NCBI GenBank assembly: GCA_034620365.1
Contig: JAQGEQ010000071.1
Span: forward strand, 3,472,001-3,536,000
DNA from: Pegea sp. RAD2-039
Taxonomy: Eukaryota > Chordata > Thaliacea > Salpida > Salpidae
DNA length: 64,000 nt
Direction of reading: 5' to 3'
The notes below the pieces were generated by a model. It saw nothing but the letters and a program-made list of their open reading frames with translations, had not been told where the DNA came from and made no database searches. Of this stretch, positions 1-11,905 are shown piece after piece; position 1 is the stretch's first letter; each line of letters begins with the position of its first letter. A program made the translations under genes and the position numbers.

Positions 1-3000
1 CAAAACGCTCTTTTTCCACATCAAATGTTGGACAGTTGTTAACAAATTGCCACTCAATTCACCCTCCAAATCTTTCAAAAGATCCTGAGAAAAATAAAAA
101 ATTAAAATAAATTGTTTTTTGACGTTTTGATGATATACAAGAGTGTATTTTATTGCCATTTGAATAAACAGATATAGTATATGTAAATAGATGTTTAAAA
201 GTAGTTTTCCATAATTTTTTCACGATAGAAAATTAATGAAAGAATGCTTTAAAAAATGTTTTCTCTTATTTCATTACAATAATGACGAAATACCTTTTTG
301 TATTTAGCAAGGTATCTTTCCTCAATTTTGTTTCGTTGAACTTTAGTTCGCTTGGTTAGAATAGCAATGATGGTATCTTCATCTGTTCCTATATTTGTAA
401 TGAGAAAAATTTTATCAAATATTTTGTAAAAGAAATGCTTGAAAAATATTTTTAAGAAAAATACTGAATTTTGGAAGATTTTTATTCTTTCTGCTTAAAA
501 AGAAATGAAATATTCTTGATTGATAAGAATGACAAAAGCTAAAAATTATCACGCTATTTTTAAACAACTGTATATCTATTCTTAAACATTTTTTAAATAA
601 TTTAGTTACAATGGAGCTAAAAGTATAATGTAATTGTAGCTGATGTGTTAACTTAAAACTTATTGATAGTAGTTTAATATCTCACCAAGTCCCTTCATGG
701 CCTTATGTAAAGCTTCAGCATCTTCATCAGGATCAAAATGGGTCTTTGTTCTGACTGTACCACCCTTAATTTTCCAACTAACCGATATAACTTCCTGAAC
801 AAATATTTAGTACAACACTTTATTATAGTTAAAGTAAATAAAAACTAATTTGGCTTTCTTTGCCGCCCGATATGAAAAAGAAAAATTTTGCAAAAGACTT
901 TGTTGAAGAAAAAAAGTAAACTTAAAAAGAATATTTACCTTTAACTGTACCTGAATTTAACCCTAAAAAAACTTTTGTTTGCTAACTGTTTGTAAAATGT
1001 TAACAAATAAAGCTTTTGAAAAGTGACAACAAAAGATCTTTAAACAGCTTGTTTTATTTGCGAGCTTGCTATAAGATTTACATACATACATCAAGAAATT
1101 GTATATAGGCAAATTATATGAGAAAGTTAAAAGGCATTTTACCAGGTAGGGTTAGAATTTAAAAGTTAAAGAAAAATATTATAAAAATTCATTTATTACA
1201 TTTGTGATTATATTTTTGATTACATATATAGTGATTTAAATGATTAAAAGACCGTTGAAGATCAGCTTGTAAGCTTTGATCGCTCCCTGATTAAACTTCA
1301 AGCCTGTTATACAATGAGATTTGATGAATCGATGTTGTTTATCTTATTCAAGTCAAATTATTACATCCCATTTCATGGTTATTTCGATTTATAAAACTTG
1401 TTAAAGTATTAATATAATAAACTAATTTGTGTGAGATTAAAGATACAACTTTGAAAAGTAAAAATAATTGCAGCGATTTCCAACAGCCTCATCAATGTTA
1501 GTTAAGCTTATTACAAGTTGAAACAAATAAAAATTCAATCACTAGCAAAGCAGCACTTCAGTTTTAAGAAAAATCAGTTGAAAAACCACAACAGCAGCTT
1601 AGGTATAAAAATCACTTACATCAGTTTGCTTCACTCCTTTTCCACCTTTTCCTTTTGGAGTTGATTGAGATTTAATAGTTGTTTGGACTTGACTTCCCTG
1701 GACTTGGCCACCTTTCATCACGACATTTGAAGTTTCAGTTGTAGTTGTAGTAGTAGTCTGCATCATCTCTTCAACAATTTGTGGTCGGCTTTTCTTTGTG
1801 ACAGATATTTGGCTACGTTCAATTGAAGCAGATCTGGAGCTTGAGCTTGAGCTAGAGCTTGAGCTACTTCTGCTTCTGATTTGTTGAAATCTTGTGTCAA
1901 CCTCTGAGATCCTGAGGTGTAATATGAAATTTTTAGATTAATTTGAAATAAATTCTTTATTTTTAAATCAATTCAATAAATAATAAATAACTCGACTGAA
2001 AAAATATCAATATATCATACCGGTCTTCTTCGACAGTTATCAATTTTCTATAGATTGAGATCTCTTGATCTAAACTCAACTTAAGAGCATTCAACTCTTG
2101 ATATTGTCTCAGATACTTGCCAAGATCCTGAAAATACAAGAAACAATTTTGAGTTTAAATCTTAAAATATAAAAATCAGTTAAGTTTCCAAGCTAACTTG
2201 TTTAGTGTTGAGAAGTTGAGCTCGCATTTCAACCAACTGAGCATCTTTACTGCTCTCCAATTCAGCAATTCTTGCCTCCAAAGCCACAATGGTTTTCTCC
2301 AAAGTAATTTTCTACAAATTTTGATACATTAGTTTCAATGTTACTTCTACATTTTTCAGCTTTGAGTTTAATTGAAATGAAATGTTTTTCTTGAAAATGA
2401 TATTGAATAGCAATTTGACATTTTTAGTTTGGGTTTCGCTCAATTAACCGTGAATTGAAACAACTAAAAACCTTTTGGCGAATGGTATCCAATTCCAATT
2501 CAAGAATTTGAACACGTCTTCGTTTTTCAGTGTTGTCTATTTTTACATCACGGATTTCAATTTGCAATATCTTTAATTGCTTGTTCAGGCTCTCAACCTA
2601 AAAACCATAATCGTTCATTTTGAAAGTTATCTCAAAATATTTTCTTAAAAAACCGATTAAATATCAACTTAAATTTCGAAATATTTTATGATCTGTTCAT
2701 TTGAAGCAAAAATATTTTACAGTATCCATTTTACCTTTTCTTTGTAGAATCTATCAAGATCTTCAAGTGATTTAGCATTGAAGGCCTCATACTCTTTTCG
2801 AATGTTAGCAATAGCTTCAGTTAAATCAGTAAGAACGAATCGGGATTGTTCAACTTCCGTGAATTGTACTTGAGTATCAACAGGAACGATTTGTGCTTGG
2901 AGATTTTGAAGCTCCTTAAATTCAAAGTATCAAAAAGTTGATTAATTGTCGACGAGGCTCAGTGTCATATTTCAACTCACAGCTTCGTGAACCTTCCTTT

Positions 3001-4780
3001 CATGGGCAAGCTGCTCAACCAAAGATTCAATTCTTCCTTCCATTTTTGCCCGGTCAATAGTTGCATCATCAACATCCTAGATTTGTTCATATTTAGTTAA
3101 AAATTTGTTGAATTAAAAATATATTTAAGAAAAATTAACCAACATTGTTACATTGATTATTTCATAGACTAATTACGTTTCAGAACAAAATTTATAAATC
3201 GTCTTTTCATTAAGAGACCTACTAATAACATAAAACAAGGGAATTAGTAAATTTGTTGCGACGAATTTGTACAACTTGTTGATAATTTCCTTACCTTTCT
3301 AAGACCAAAAACTTCTCGCTCATAGTTAGCAAGTTTTGTTATAGTTTCTGTAGATCTGAAAAGCAATTTATCGTCTTTTAGATTTATAAATTAATTCGAC
3401 ATAAAATTAATTCCTGATTTAGCTGTTGAGATTACCAAAATAATTATTTGTAAAATTTATTATTAATTATGCTGCCTCTAACAGTATTTAAATTTTTGAT
3501 TTTGTTGGTTACATTGCTGGATAATTTAAATTGAAAAATCAAATACTTTTTCGGATAGTTTAATAAGTTTTAGAATATTTCTAAATTTAAACTCAGAGAC
3601 TTTGAGAAATCACAAAATTTTTCTAATATTGACTCTCTACTATTTCAGCATATATTCAAACATTAGAGTTTGCAAAAAACTGGAAATCAGGTTCGTTAAA
3701 GCGTCTAGCAGTAAATATTTTAGTTGTAAAAGCATATTTATAGTAAATGATCATACTTTGAAATATTTTCTTCAAATTCATATCCTTTATTTTCAAGTTT
3801 AATCGAAATTTCCACATTTTGTGCTTCTAGTTCTTGAACTCGTAATCTTAACCTCTGTTATAAAAAAGTTTCAATTTTAATTAATTTAGTGAACCAAAAT
3901 AATCTATGAAAAATTCACCTTTAATTCCACTTCAAAAAGTGAGCTCACATCAGCTTGTACCTTGGTCTTACTACTCTTTCTCAACTTGAAATTTTCAACT
4001 GACAATCGTTTAATCATCATTTCTAAGTCATGTACTTTGTCAATATAGTTAACTAAACTATTGTTCAATGTTTTCAGTTGTTCCTTTTCCTTTTCTTTCA
4101 TCGTTTTAATGCTTCTAAAAAGTTATCAAATAATAAACATTAATTTATAAAAAAAATGATCTTAATGCTTTTATATAAAATAAAAATAATATTTGTTTCG
4201 AAAATTTATTGTTTATCTTATCATTGTATTCAGTCTTTTGATTTTTGTAAAATCTTGTTTAAATAACAAGAAGCATTTTTCAAGACAATATTACTTATTT
4301 ATTTATGTATATATTTATGTATTTATTTATGTATGTATTTATGTATTTAAATATATATTTATGTATTTATGTATGTATTTATTTATATATTTATGTATGT
4401 ATTTATTTATTTATGTATGTATTTATGTATTTATTTATGTATTTATTTATGTATTTATGTATGTATTTATTTATTTATGTATTTATGTATGTATTTATTT
4501 ATGTATTTATTTATGTATGTATGTATGTATGTATGTATTTATTTATTTATGTATGTATTTATTTATTTATGTATTTATGTATGTATTTATTTATTTATGT
4601 ATTTATGTATGTATTTATTTATTTATGTATTTATGTATGTATGTATGTATGTATTTCTAACTAATTATTAATTTTCTTTAAAGTATAGGTTGGTGATTGC
4701 ACTTACCCATCAAAACAGTAATTAGTAGTACTAGTTTGGACGGAGTAGTCACGGTGATAAGCTGATTTTCTTTGAGCCAT
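1..4780 (-). CDS. Intermediate filament-annexin fusion protein, 5' part of gene
   Basis: Thirteen exons join in frame into 544 residues and continue past the left edge: 4780-4707, 4114-3919, 3854-3757, 3355-3295, 3076-2981, 2914-2735, 2597-2472, 2311-2198, 2127-2021, 1911-1620, 794-686, 388-294, 84-1. Seen: short head; IF coil 1A start at about residues 36-56 (LNNSLVNYIDKVHDLE); rod of about 315 residues; IF helix-termination motif near 341-349 (IYRKLITVEE). The rod lacks the 42-residue coil 1B insertion of lamins and protostome IFs, so it is chordate-type. The tail (351-448) has an eleven-serine run, a threonine run and a Gly/Lys stretch. From about 468 it becomes annexin repeat I (DPDEDAEALHKAMKGLGTDE), with type II calcium residues G483, G485, T486 and an acidic partner E525. 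Known: annexins bind acidic phospholipid with calcium; IF rods form coiled coils. Inferred: a filament protein that docks on membranes. Later annexin repeats should lie beyond base 1. Confidence 0.93.
4294..4656. repeat. Compound TTTA/TGTA tetranucleotide microsatellite
   Basis: About 363 bases of mixed TATT and TATG units in the first intron of the IF-annexin gene. Because neither unit creates a stop on the plus strand, all three plus frames stay open and translate to Tyr/Ile/Phe/Met/Val/Cys-only sequence. That is a by-product of the repeat, not coding. Confidence 0.97.
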
Positions 4781-4806
4781 CTTATTTAGAAGGAATTAAC
4801 AAGTCT

Positions 4807-4818
4807 GAAGAAACTAAA
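4807..4818 (-). promoter_or_regulatory. 3' splice-site-like sequence just upstream of the IF-annexin ATG
   Basis: On the minus strand a T-rich run ends in TAG about 33 bases before the start codon, with a second CAG closer in. It is either the acceptor of a 5' UTR intron or a spliced-leader trans-splicing site. No donor could be assigned upstream. Confidence 0.4.
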
Positions 4819-4829
4819 AAAATATAAGA

Positions 4830-5656
4830 TAAGATTTACAGATATATTAATGTAAAATTCAAAATAAGACTAAACAATTGTTGTTGTATTCTTTCAGTAA
4901 TTTAAAGATTACCGAAAGAAATAAACAATAAGTTAAAACCAACTGGTAGTGGTAAGATACATACACAGATTTAGCAGATTATAAACATAGAAATTTAATT
5001 GGCACTCAAAATTGGCGATTTGACATTTCATACAATTCTGAATGTGCATGAAAGCATAATTAAAATTTACTCAGATTAAATATTTATTTATAAGATTTTA
5101 GTAGACTACAGAGGTCTACTCCCTTTCTAAATATACTTTTTAACTTTCTACAATCAAAAATTTAATCTAAATTCTGCTTTTAGGTTCAAAATAAGAAATA
5201 AAAAACTAAAAGCATTTCTATATTTCAAAATAAAATTGTAATGAAAAAGTTTTTAAAGTTTTTCTAAGCAAGTGAAATATAGAAATCGTTTTACTTGATA
5301 AATTCGATTGTAAATGTTAGTATACACTTAACAACTAAATAAATTGACCAAATAGAACATTTGAACAACTCTAGTGACCAGCATTTTACTATTTAAGATA
5401 GCATATGAAAATTTATTTATAAAAATCATTAAAAAAACGAAAAATTGTTTACAATCAGTTTAAAATCATTGACAAAGTGTCAATATCAGCAAAAAATCAT
5501 TTAAGTCTTAATCACATATAAAAGAGTTTGAAGCGATCGGCAAATAGCATGATGATGACTGATCTCTACAAGCCACTACTTTTATTGCTCTCCTCTACAT
5601 TCATTACAACACAGCTTATATAGAATTTTCCAAAAAAGGAAAATGGCAACGAAAAA
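4830..5656. other. Intergenic, no recognised feature
   Basis: AT-rich DNA between the IF-annexin start and the first tandem repeat unit. It should hold the IF-annexin promoter, but I see no convincing TATA/initiator pair, no ORF and no RNA gene. Confidence 0.5.
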
Positions 5657-7386
5657 AGTGTAGTACAAAGACTTAAACATTAAATTTTTAATAATTCTTT
5701 TAAGCCAATTTTGCAAAGATCATTTGCTTCAATAATTTTGAATAATTTTATGAACGATAATTTGCTTTGGAAAAGGAAGTATGAAAAATACTTTAGCAAA
5801 ATCAAAATTCTATTTTTTACAGATATTTCGGCACAAAATGTAAATATTCAAACTTAAATGATTAAAGTTCTTATGATATTAAGCTTTTTATAACTGAATG
5901 ACGCAATTTTAGAAAATATACATCATTTTTATGAGCAAACCCACAACAAAAATTTTAATTAACTTTTAATATTAATTGCTCAAAACTGTTTTTTGAAAAA
6001 TATTTAAGAATTATCTGAAAACTGATAAATAATTTTAAAATTGAATTTATATTTTATTAAATCTATAAAATATACAATTTTGTCAACTCTGCATCTGTAA
6101 TTATCCAAATGTGTTAGTTAACAAAAATTATACAATGATTTTTTGATTTATAAACAAATTCTAAAGAATATTTCAAATCATTACAACAATTTTGATGTAA
6201 ACTTTTCTGAATTAAGTCATTTTATAAAAAATAAAAAATAAACTTTTTGTGCAAACACTTAATATGAATGAAAGCATTAAATAAGTTAGCTTGTGAAAAT
6301 ATTTTTATGTAATTGAATATGTTCCTATTGTATTATTTATTATATACAATCTTCATTCCCAAAAGTAATTGAAACTGTATCAAATGGCTTACTAGCATCT
6401 ATAATTATATAAAATAAATTTATCTCCTGAAAATATAAGATATGATATCGATAAAATAATCAAATAAATAAATTCAAACTAATATAATTTTGATCAAATA
6501 TTTTCTGCCAAGGGTCGATACCCTCTCTTCAAATCGCTGATTTTGTATTATATCATGTTTTTACTACTTACTTTGTAACATCTGTGTTTCATTTATATAA
6601 TAAAAATTAATTATTATTAATTCTATAAGTTTCTAAGGTTACCATTAATATTTATCGACAGCTTAAAAATAATCTCAAAAGATGTTTTACTACATTGATC
6701 AAGTCATAAATACCATTTATAACACATAAAGATGTAAGGTTACTTTTCTGATGAGTAAAAAACTTCATTAGAAATTATAAGATGATTTATATAAAAAACT
6801 TGTGAGATAAATGAATGATTTAAGCTAGATTTATGAAATTTATTTATGTTAAACAAAAACCGTCTGAACAAAACTTTCCCAAAAACTTACAATTTGTTGA
6901 AAGAATCATATTATTAATATAAAACTTTAGAGGTTATATGTTTACTTGCAGATAACTTTTCATATAAACCTGTACGGTAATACATTGTTTGGAAAATAAA
7001 TTATTCAAGCTTTTTGTTTGTTAGCTTAAACTAGAAATAAAATAAATTATGTCGGTAGTTTTACGAGTATTTATCAAAAACTTCTCTTTTGTTAACGGTT
7101 TTTATCATTGGAAGTTTTCATATTTGAAATGTTTCATGAAATTTCGTTGAATGAGAATCATTTCATGAAGTGAAAAGTCCGTAAGAGTCATCGACATCCG
7201 AATCAATCTTTTTATTATGCATCTGCAGCATTATATTCTTAATAACTGACACATTTCAGATTGAAAGCTTTATGCGATTTTAAGATTCAGTTATTTGGTA
7301 AAATACACAACTGTATCTTCATGAATGCCAACTAAAGACACAAATGTGAAGTTGTTTAGAGTCAATAAAGAAGAACAATTCAACAA
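5657..7386. repeat. Tandem repeat unit A (partial), left of LINE insertion
   Basis: From the phrase starting GTGTAGTACAAAGACTTAAA this segment matches 12343-13970 and 14406-15213 almost base for base, apart from scattered substitutions and indels. It lacks the first roughly 440 bases of the complete unit, so it is left-truncated. It holds no ORF. It ends at CAATTCAACAA, where the LINE begins; in the uninterrupted copy near 13960 the same phrase runs straight into the next unit. Confidence 0.9.
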
Positions 7387-7726
7387 CATTCTATTTGAAT
7401 AAGGTTATTCAGGTTATAGGTTATTAGGATAACAAATTTATTCTGATATTGCTTATAAGCTTTGATAAAACTGTTTTCAGTAAAGGATTTGTATATTTTT
7501 TGTGATCATATCTGGGTTAGAAATCAATTTGGACTTTTTATCATCTTCAATTTCTATATACTCTATTTGAATAACTGCTAATAAGCTGTGATTAAATTTT
7601 GTGGTGTATTTATTTATTATTATTTATTATATATTATTAATTTGGTATATTTATTTATATACATATCACATACATTTATCTGACTTATAAATTTCATACT
7701 TTGGTGGGAGTTACTAAAAATCTATC

Positions 7727-8739
7727 ATGGAAAATATGGTAGATACAAATGGCCGGACCTTGCAATCAAAAGCTCCAAAAAACCCAAGCAACACAAGTTC
7801 TTCAAAACAAGTTTGCAATGGCAATTGCCAAGCTTGTAAGAAAACTTGCTCTGGTGAAGATATGGCAATAGATTGCATCAAATGCCTCTCTAGGTTTCAC
7901 CTCACTTGTAGTGATGTGAATAAAAAATTATATGATATATTTGAAAATAATAAAATGCAGCAAGTGGGATTTTGTTGGTCCTGCATTAAATGTAGATCTA
8001 TGGACAAAACAACTACCTCGTCCAACACTAACAAAAGCCTATTGTCCGACATCAGCAACACCATATCCACTGAATTGGCCAAATTAAAATCCGAAATTGG
8101 CAACGATGTTGCCAAAATCAATGAAAAGATTTCTATCTTATTCAAATCTATGGGTGAGCTGGATGCCTCCACAAAGAAGCCTCTCACATGGGCCTCAGTT
8201 GTTGGTAATTCTGGATCCGAAAAAGATACTAGCGTGGTGCAACTTCTTGCCAAGAAGGTTACTGACACGCACAAAAAACTTATTCTGGACCGGGAGGATA
8301 GAGAAAACAATGTCATCATCTTTGGTGTCTCCGAGACTGATAAAGACGATGAAATCAAGACTTTTAATCAAATGAGCACTCAAAGCCTTGGTGCTGTGGA
8401 CGCTCCAAAAGTTTCAATGACCAGACTCGGGCAAAAAGATCAAATCATAAAAGACCGTTAAAAGTGTCCTTTCAGGAAAGATGGGACAAACGTAAGGTTC
8501 TTGCTAAGCTGTATAAGCTTAAGCAGGATGAAAAATTCCAGGGTATCAGAGTAGCACATGATATGTGTGAAGATGATCGCTCAGAAAATAAGCGTCTTCT
8601 AAAAGAGGCGTACAGCCGAAATCAGAAAGAGAAACTGATTTCAGAAGAATCAGAAACTGATTTCAAATACAAAGTTCGAGGTCCACCATGGGCTTTAAAG
8701 ATTGTGAAGGTCTTTTCAAAAAACGGAAGTGCAAAATAA
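7727..8739 (+). pseudogene. LINE copy 1 ORF1 (PHD-finger protein), frameshifted
   Basis: The N-terminal 86 residues contain a complete PHD-type zinc finger: C34-C37, C50-C53, H58-C61, C83-C86. A linker and a helical segment follow, then an ORF1p-like region around VIIFGVSETDKDDE. The frame stops at 8459-8461. Copy 2 has one more G in the G run near 8430 and reads on through the region seen here in another frame at 8464-8739, so copy 1 carries a one-base deletion. Near the end copy 1 also has a short in-frame duplication absent from copy 2. Known: ORF1 proteins of this type bind LINE RNA; PHD fingers commonly bind histone tails. The ORF1 end overlaps ORF2 by 52 bases. Confidence 0.88.
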
Positions 8740-11734
8740 CCACTGGACCCACATCATCCTTATTCAACCTCTCTTTGCACAAAATTATTAATACTATGCT
8801 TCCAGCCCAAGATACCAGTACACAGAAGCCTACCACCAAATCTTACAAGTGTCAAAAAGACAATTTTTCTATTATATTAGGTATGTTTTTCAACGCACGG
8901 TCAATTGTAAACAAAATTTTCGAATTGAAAACTCTTTTGCTTTCTCAAGATTTTACATTTGTTTTCATTACCGAAACTTGTTTGAAACCCTTTTATCCTG
9001 ACTCCTTTCTGGATGACAGTGATCTTTTTCGTGCTTTGCGCTGTGACAGACTGTTTGATAGAGGCGGCGGTGTTTGTGTAATCTATAAAACATCACTGGC
9101 ACCTACGATTTCAAGAATTAAGATAAATACCATTGATTGCCCAGGATTTGAGATTATTGCTTTCAATTTTCATTACTCAAAATCTAAGTTTTCCCGCTTG
9201 ATATGTACCTACCTACCACCGTCTAAAGTTAACGATGAGGTTACTATTAAGGCCTTATTGAAGGTTCTGAAAAGCCTAGTTTGTCCTGAGATTTATATTC
9301 TTGGGGATTTTAATTTTAGTAGAATTGATTGGAATAACCCAAATTTAGCATTCAATGGAAAATTGTTTAATTTGAATGGAGACAAAACTAATTTAGCCAA
9401 TCTGAGTCATGTCTTTGTAAACTTCCTTGATGCCAATAATCTATCTCAGATGGTTACTTTTCCAACCCAAGTTAGTGGTAATACTTTGGATCTTCTCATC
9501 ACATCAAAATTTGAGAACGTTATCTACGTTGATCAAAATGAACCTTTTGCTCTGACATGCGATCACAACATGATTGAATTCAAGCTCCATCAAACTTTTT
9601 CTACGAATGTTAAAACTCCAAGCATACGGAACTTTTATCGTGGAAATTATAACAGTATAAACAAGTTTTATCAGGTGTTGACTGGATTTCTGTTTTCAAC
9701 TCTACCGATGACATCAATGATATCTACTCGAGGTTTACTAACATTGTTAATGAGTCAATTAAAAAGTTCATACCTTTATATAGAGTCAACAAAAAACCAC
9801 ACTTGCCAAGATATTTAAGGAATTTACAGCATTTGAAAAACCTCTTATACAAACAAACTAAAGCAGATCCTTCCATCAAACCTCTATACAAAGATCTTTG
9901 TCTAGTCTACAAGAAATCAGTTTATAGCTTCCATTTAGGAAAAGAAAGTGCAATCTTATCTTCACCTAGCAAGAAAACGTTTTTTGGCTTCATTAATCAC
10001 AAGCTTAAGGCGAGATCTCATCTACCTCCCTTGCTTGATAACGCCAATCAGCTGGTGATGAAACCAAAGAATAAAGCTGAAATGCTAAACAAACAATTTG
10101 AAAAGGTTTTTATAACCGATGATGGCAATACTCCTACTATTTCCTACTCCAATATCCTTTCAAATATCTCTGAGATCGTAGATCTAGACATAACAGTTGA
10201 TATAGTATCTAAGGCTATTTCTTCTCTAAAGTCAACAGTTTCCAACACCCCAGATCAAATCCCAGCTTTGTTTTTAAGAAAAAGTACTCCTTCTTTAGCG
10301 CTACCCTTATCGCTACTCTTTAACATGACTCTTAAGCGGGGAAGACTTCCACAAATTTGGAAGAATGCTATTATTACTCCAATTTATAAGAAGGGTCCCA
10401 GAAACACTGCACTTAACTACAGACCAGTTTCGCTGACTTCGGTTATCTGCAGAACTCAAAAACACATCATTCACAACCATATAACTAGCCATTTGACGGA
10501 GCATCATCTAATATCTGATGTCCAGCATGGCTTTGTTAAGCAAAGATCTTCTTTGACTCAACATCTCACTTTTTTCAATGAGCTTACAGCTCATTACGAA
10601 AGTAATACTCCATGTGACATCATATACCTTGATTTTGCTAAAGCTTTTGATTCTGTTCCACACAACAAGCTCATTACTGTATTGAAAAACATAAAAATCA
10701 GCAACTCCATCTTAAAATGGAATGAAGATTTCTTATCAGGTAGAACCCAACGAACCCGTGTAGAAAGATCTTTATCTACTCCTAGTAAAGTCACCAGCAG
10801 CGTTCCTCAAGGTTCCGTCCTGGGTCCACTTCTCTTTTTGATTTTCATTGAAGACCTCATCAGAAGACTAATAACAGTAGACAATGTCAGTGTGTTTGTG
10901 TATGCAGATGACATCAAGCTATTATCTGGTTCTCACTCAAAACTCCAAACTGCACTAAATATTGTAGAAAACTGGTCTGCGAATTGGCAACTTAAAATCC
11001 AGCCAACAAAGTCTGAAGTTATAACATTCTCCCGTAAGCCAGCTGCCAACTTCAGCAACCAATACTACATCAATGGATCTATTCTTGAACGAATATCCTC
11101 AGTCATAGACCTCGGCATTACTCTGACATCTGACTTCAAATGGCACAGTTATGTTTCCAGAATCTTTGGAAAATCTATCAAGCTTGTGCACCTCATCATA
11201 AAGACTTTTAATTCTAAAGATCCATGGTTTTACGTCAACCTTTTTAAACTGTACATACGCCCTATTCTTGAATACAATGTCAGTGCATGGATGCCATATC
11301 AAGTTGGTGATATCAGAAAAATCGAATCTGTTCAGGCAACATTTACGAGATTGGTTTGCAGGAAACTTAATATCAAATACGAGAGTTATAAGCATCGTCT
11401 CAGCTTCTTCAATCTAGATACTTTGGAAATCCGAAGAATTAAATACGACCTTATTCTGATCTTTAAAATTATTCACAACCTAATTGATCTTCAGTTTGAT
11501 GACTTTTTCTCCATTAGTCCCTCCCTCAAGTTATATCAACTTAGAAGACATAAATTACATCTTAATAAGCCCACTCCACCAGCTACGTTAACCAGATTAA
11601 GTGTTTTCTCATACCGCACAATCAGTACATGGAACAATCTGCCATCAGAGATTGTCATGTCAAAATCACTTATGCTGTTCAAGAAAAAGCTGAATTGTTA
11701 TAATATCGCCAACATTGCCATTTCTAAACTGTGA
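8688..11734 (+). pseudogene. LINE copy 1 ORF2 (endonuclease-reverse transcriptase), frameshifted
   Basis: Two frames, 8688-9818 and 9803-11734, together cover the whole of ORF2. They are broken at about 9668, where this copy has four T and copy 2 has five. The first part has the AP-endonuclease motifs (LGDFNFSRIDW; TCDHNMIEF). The second has the RT core: YLDFAKAFDSVPH, VPQGSVLGPLLF and VYADDIKLL. The C-terminal region is complete. The element is otherwise very close to copy 2, so it was probably lost recently. Confidence 0.92.
8718..8724 (+). promoter_or_regulatory. Candidate -1 frameshift slippery heptamer A AAA AAC (LINE copy 1)
   Basis: The heptamer AAAAAAC is phased exactly as X XXY YYZ in the ORF1 frame (AAA at 8719-8721, AAC at 8722-8724). 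It lies four codons before the ORF1 stop at 8737-8739, inside the ORF1/ORF2 overlap. A -1 slip enters the ORF2 frame. Four bases downstream GTGCAAA (8729-8735) can pair with TTTGCAC (8774-8780). The heptamer is kept in copy 2; the stem is partly lost there. Confidence 0.5.
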
Positions 11735-11905
11735 ATTTTTCTCTTTTACAATACTATGAATCTGTGCAATTCTTCATTGTCATATGCTTTTTCGTTTACA
11801 CGTCAAATAGATCTAATTTGTGAGAATGTGTGTTAGCAAGAGGTGCTCTCTTTAGGCACCCTCCTTCACATTTATTGTAATAAATAAATAAATAAAAAAA
11901 AAAAA

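Larger units (their letters stand above)
7387..11905 (+). mobile_element. CR1/L2-like non-LTR retrotransposon, copy 1 (near full length)
   Basis: About 4.5 kb with a roughly 340-base 5' UTR, ORF1 (PHD finger plus ORF1p-like region), ORF2 (AP-type endonuclease plus reverse transcriptase) and a 3' end of TAAATAAATAAA followed by an A run. No LTRs. The PHD-type ORF1, endonuclease-RT order and short-repeat 3' end fit the CR1/L2 group; the exact clade needs a tree. Clear target-site duplications were not found. The 5' boundary comes from comparison with the uninterrupted repeat unit at 13955-13975. Single-base deletions break both ORFs relative to copy 2. Confidence 0.9.

Noticed and set aside
3602-3802. 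66-codon plus-strand frame
   Set aside because: Overlaps an exon and intron of the minus-strand IF-annexin gene; composition is AT-rich noise.
4193-4671. Three overlapping open frames of 100-155 codons, rich in Tyr, Ile, Phe, Met and Cys
   Set aside because: Entirely produced by the TTTA/TGTA microsatellite; no stop can arise within the repeat.
7897-8383. Minus-strand frames within LINE ORF1
   Set aside because: Antisense shadows of ORF1; no domain content.
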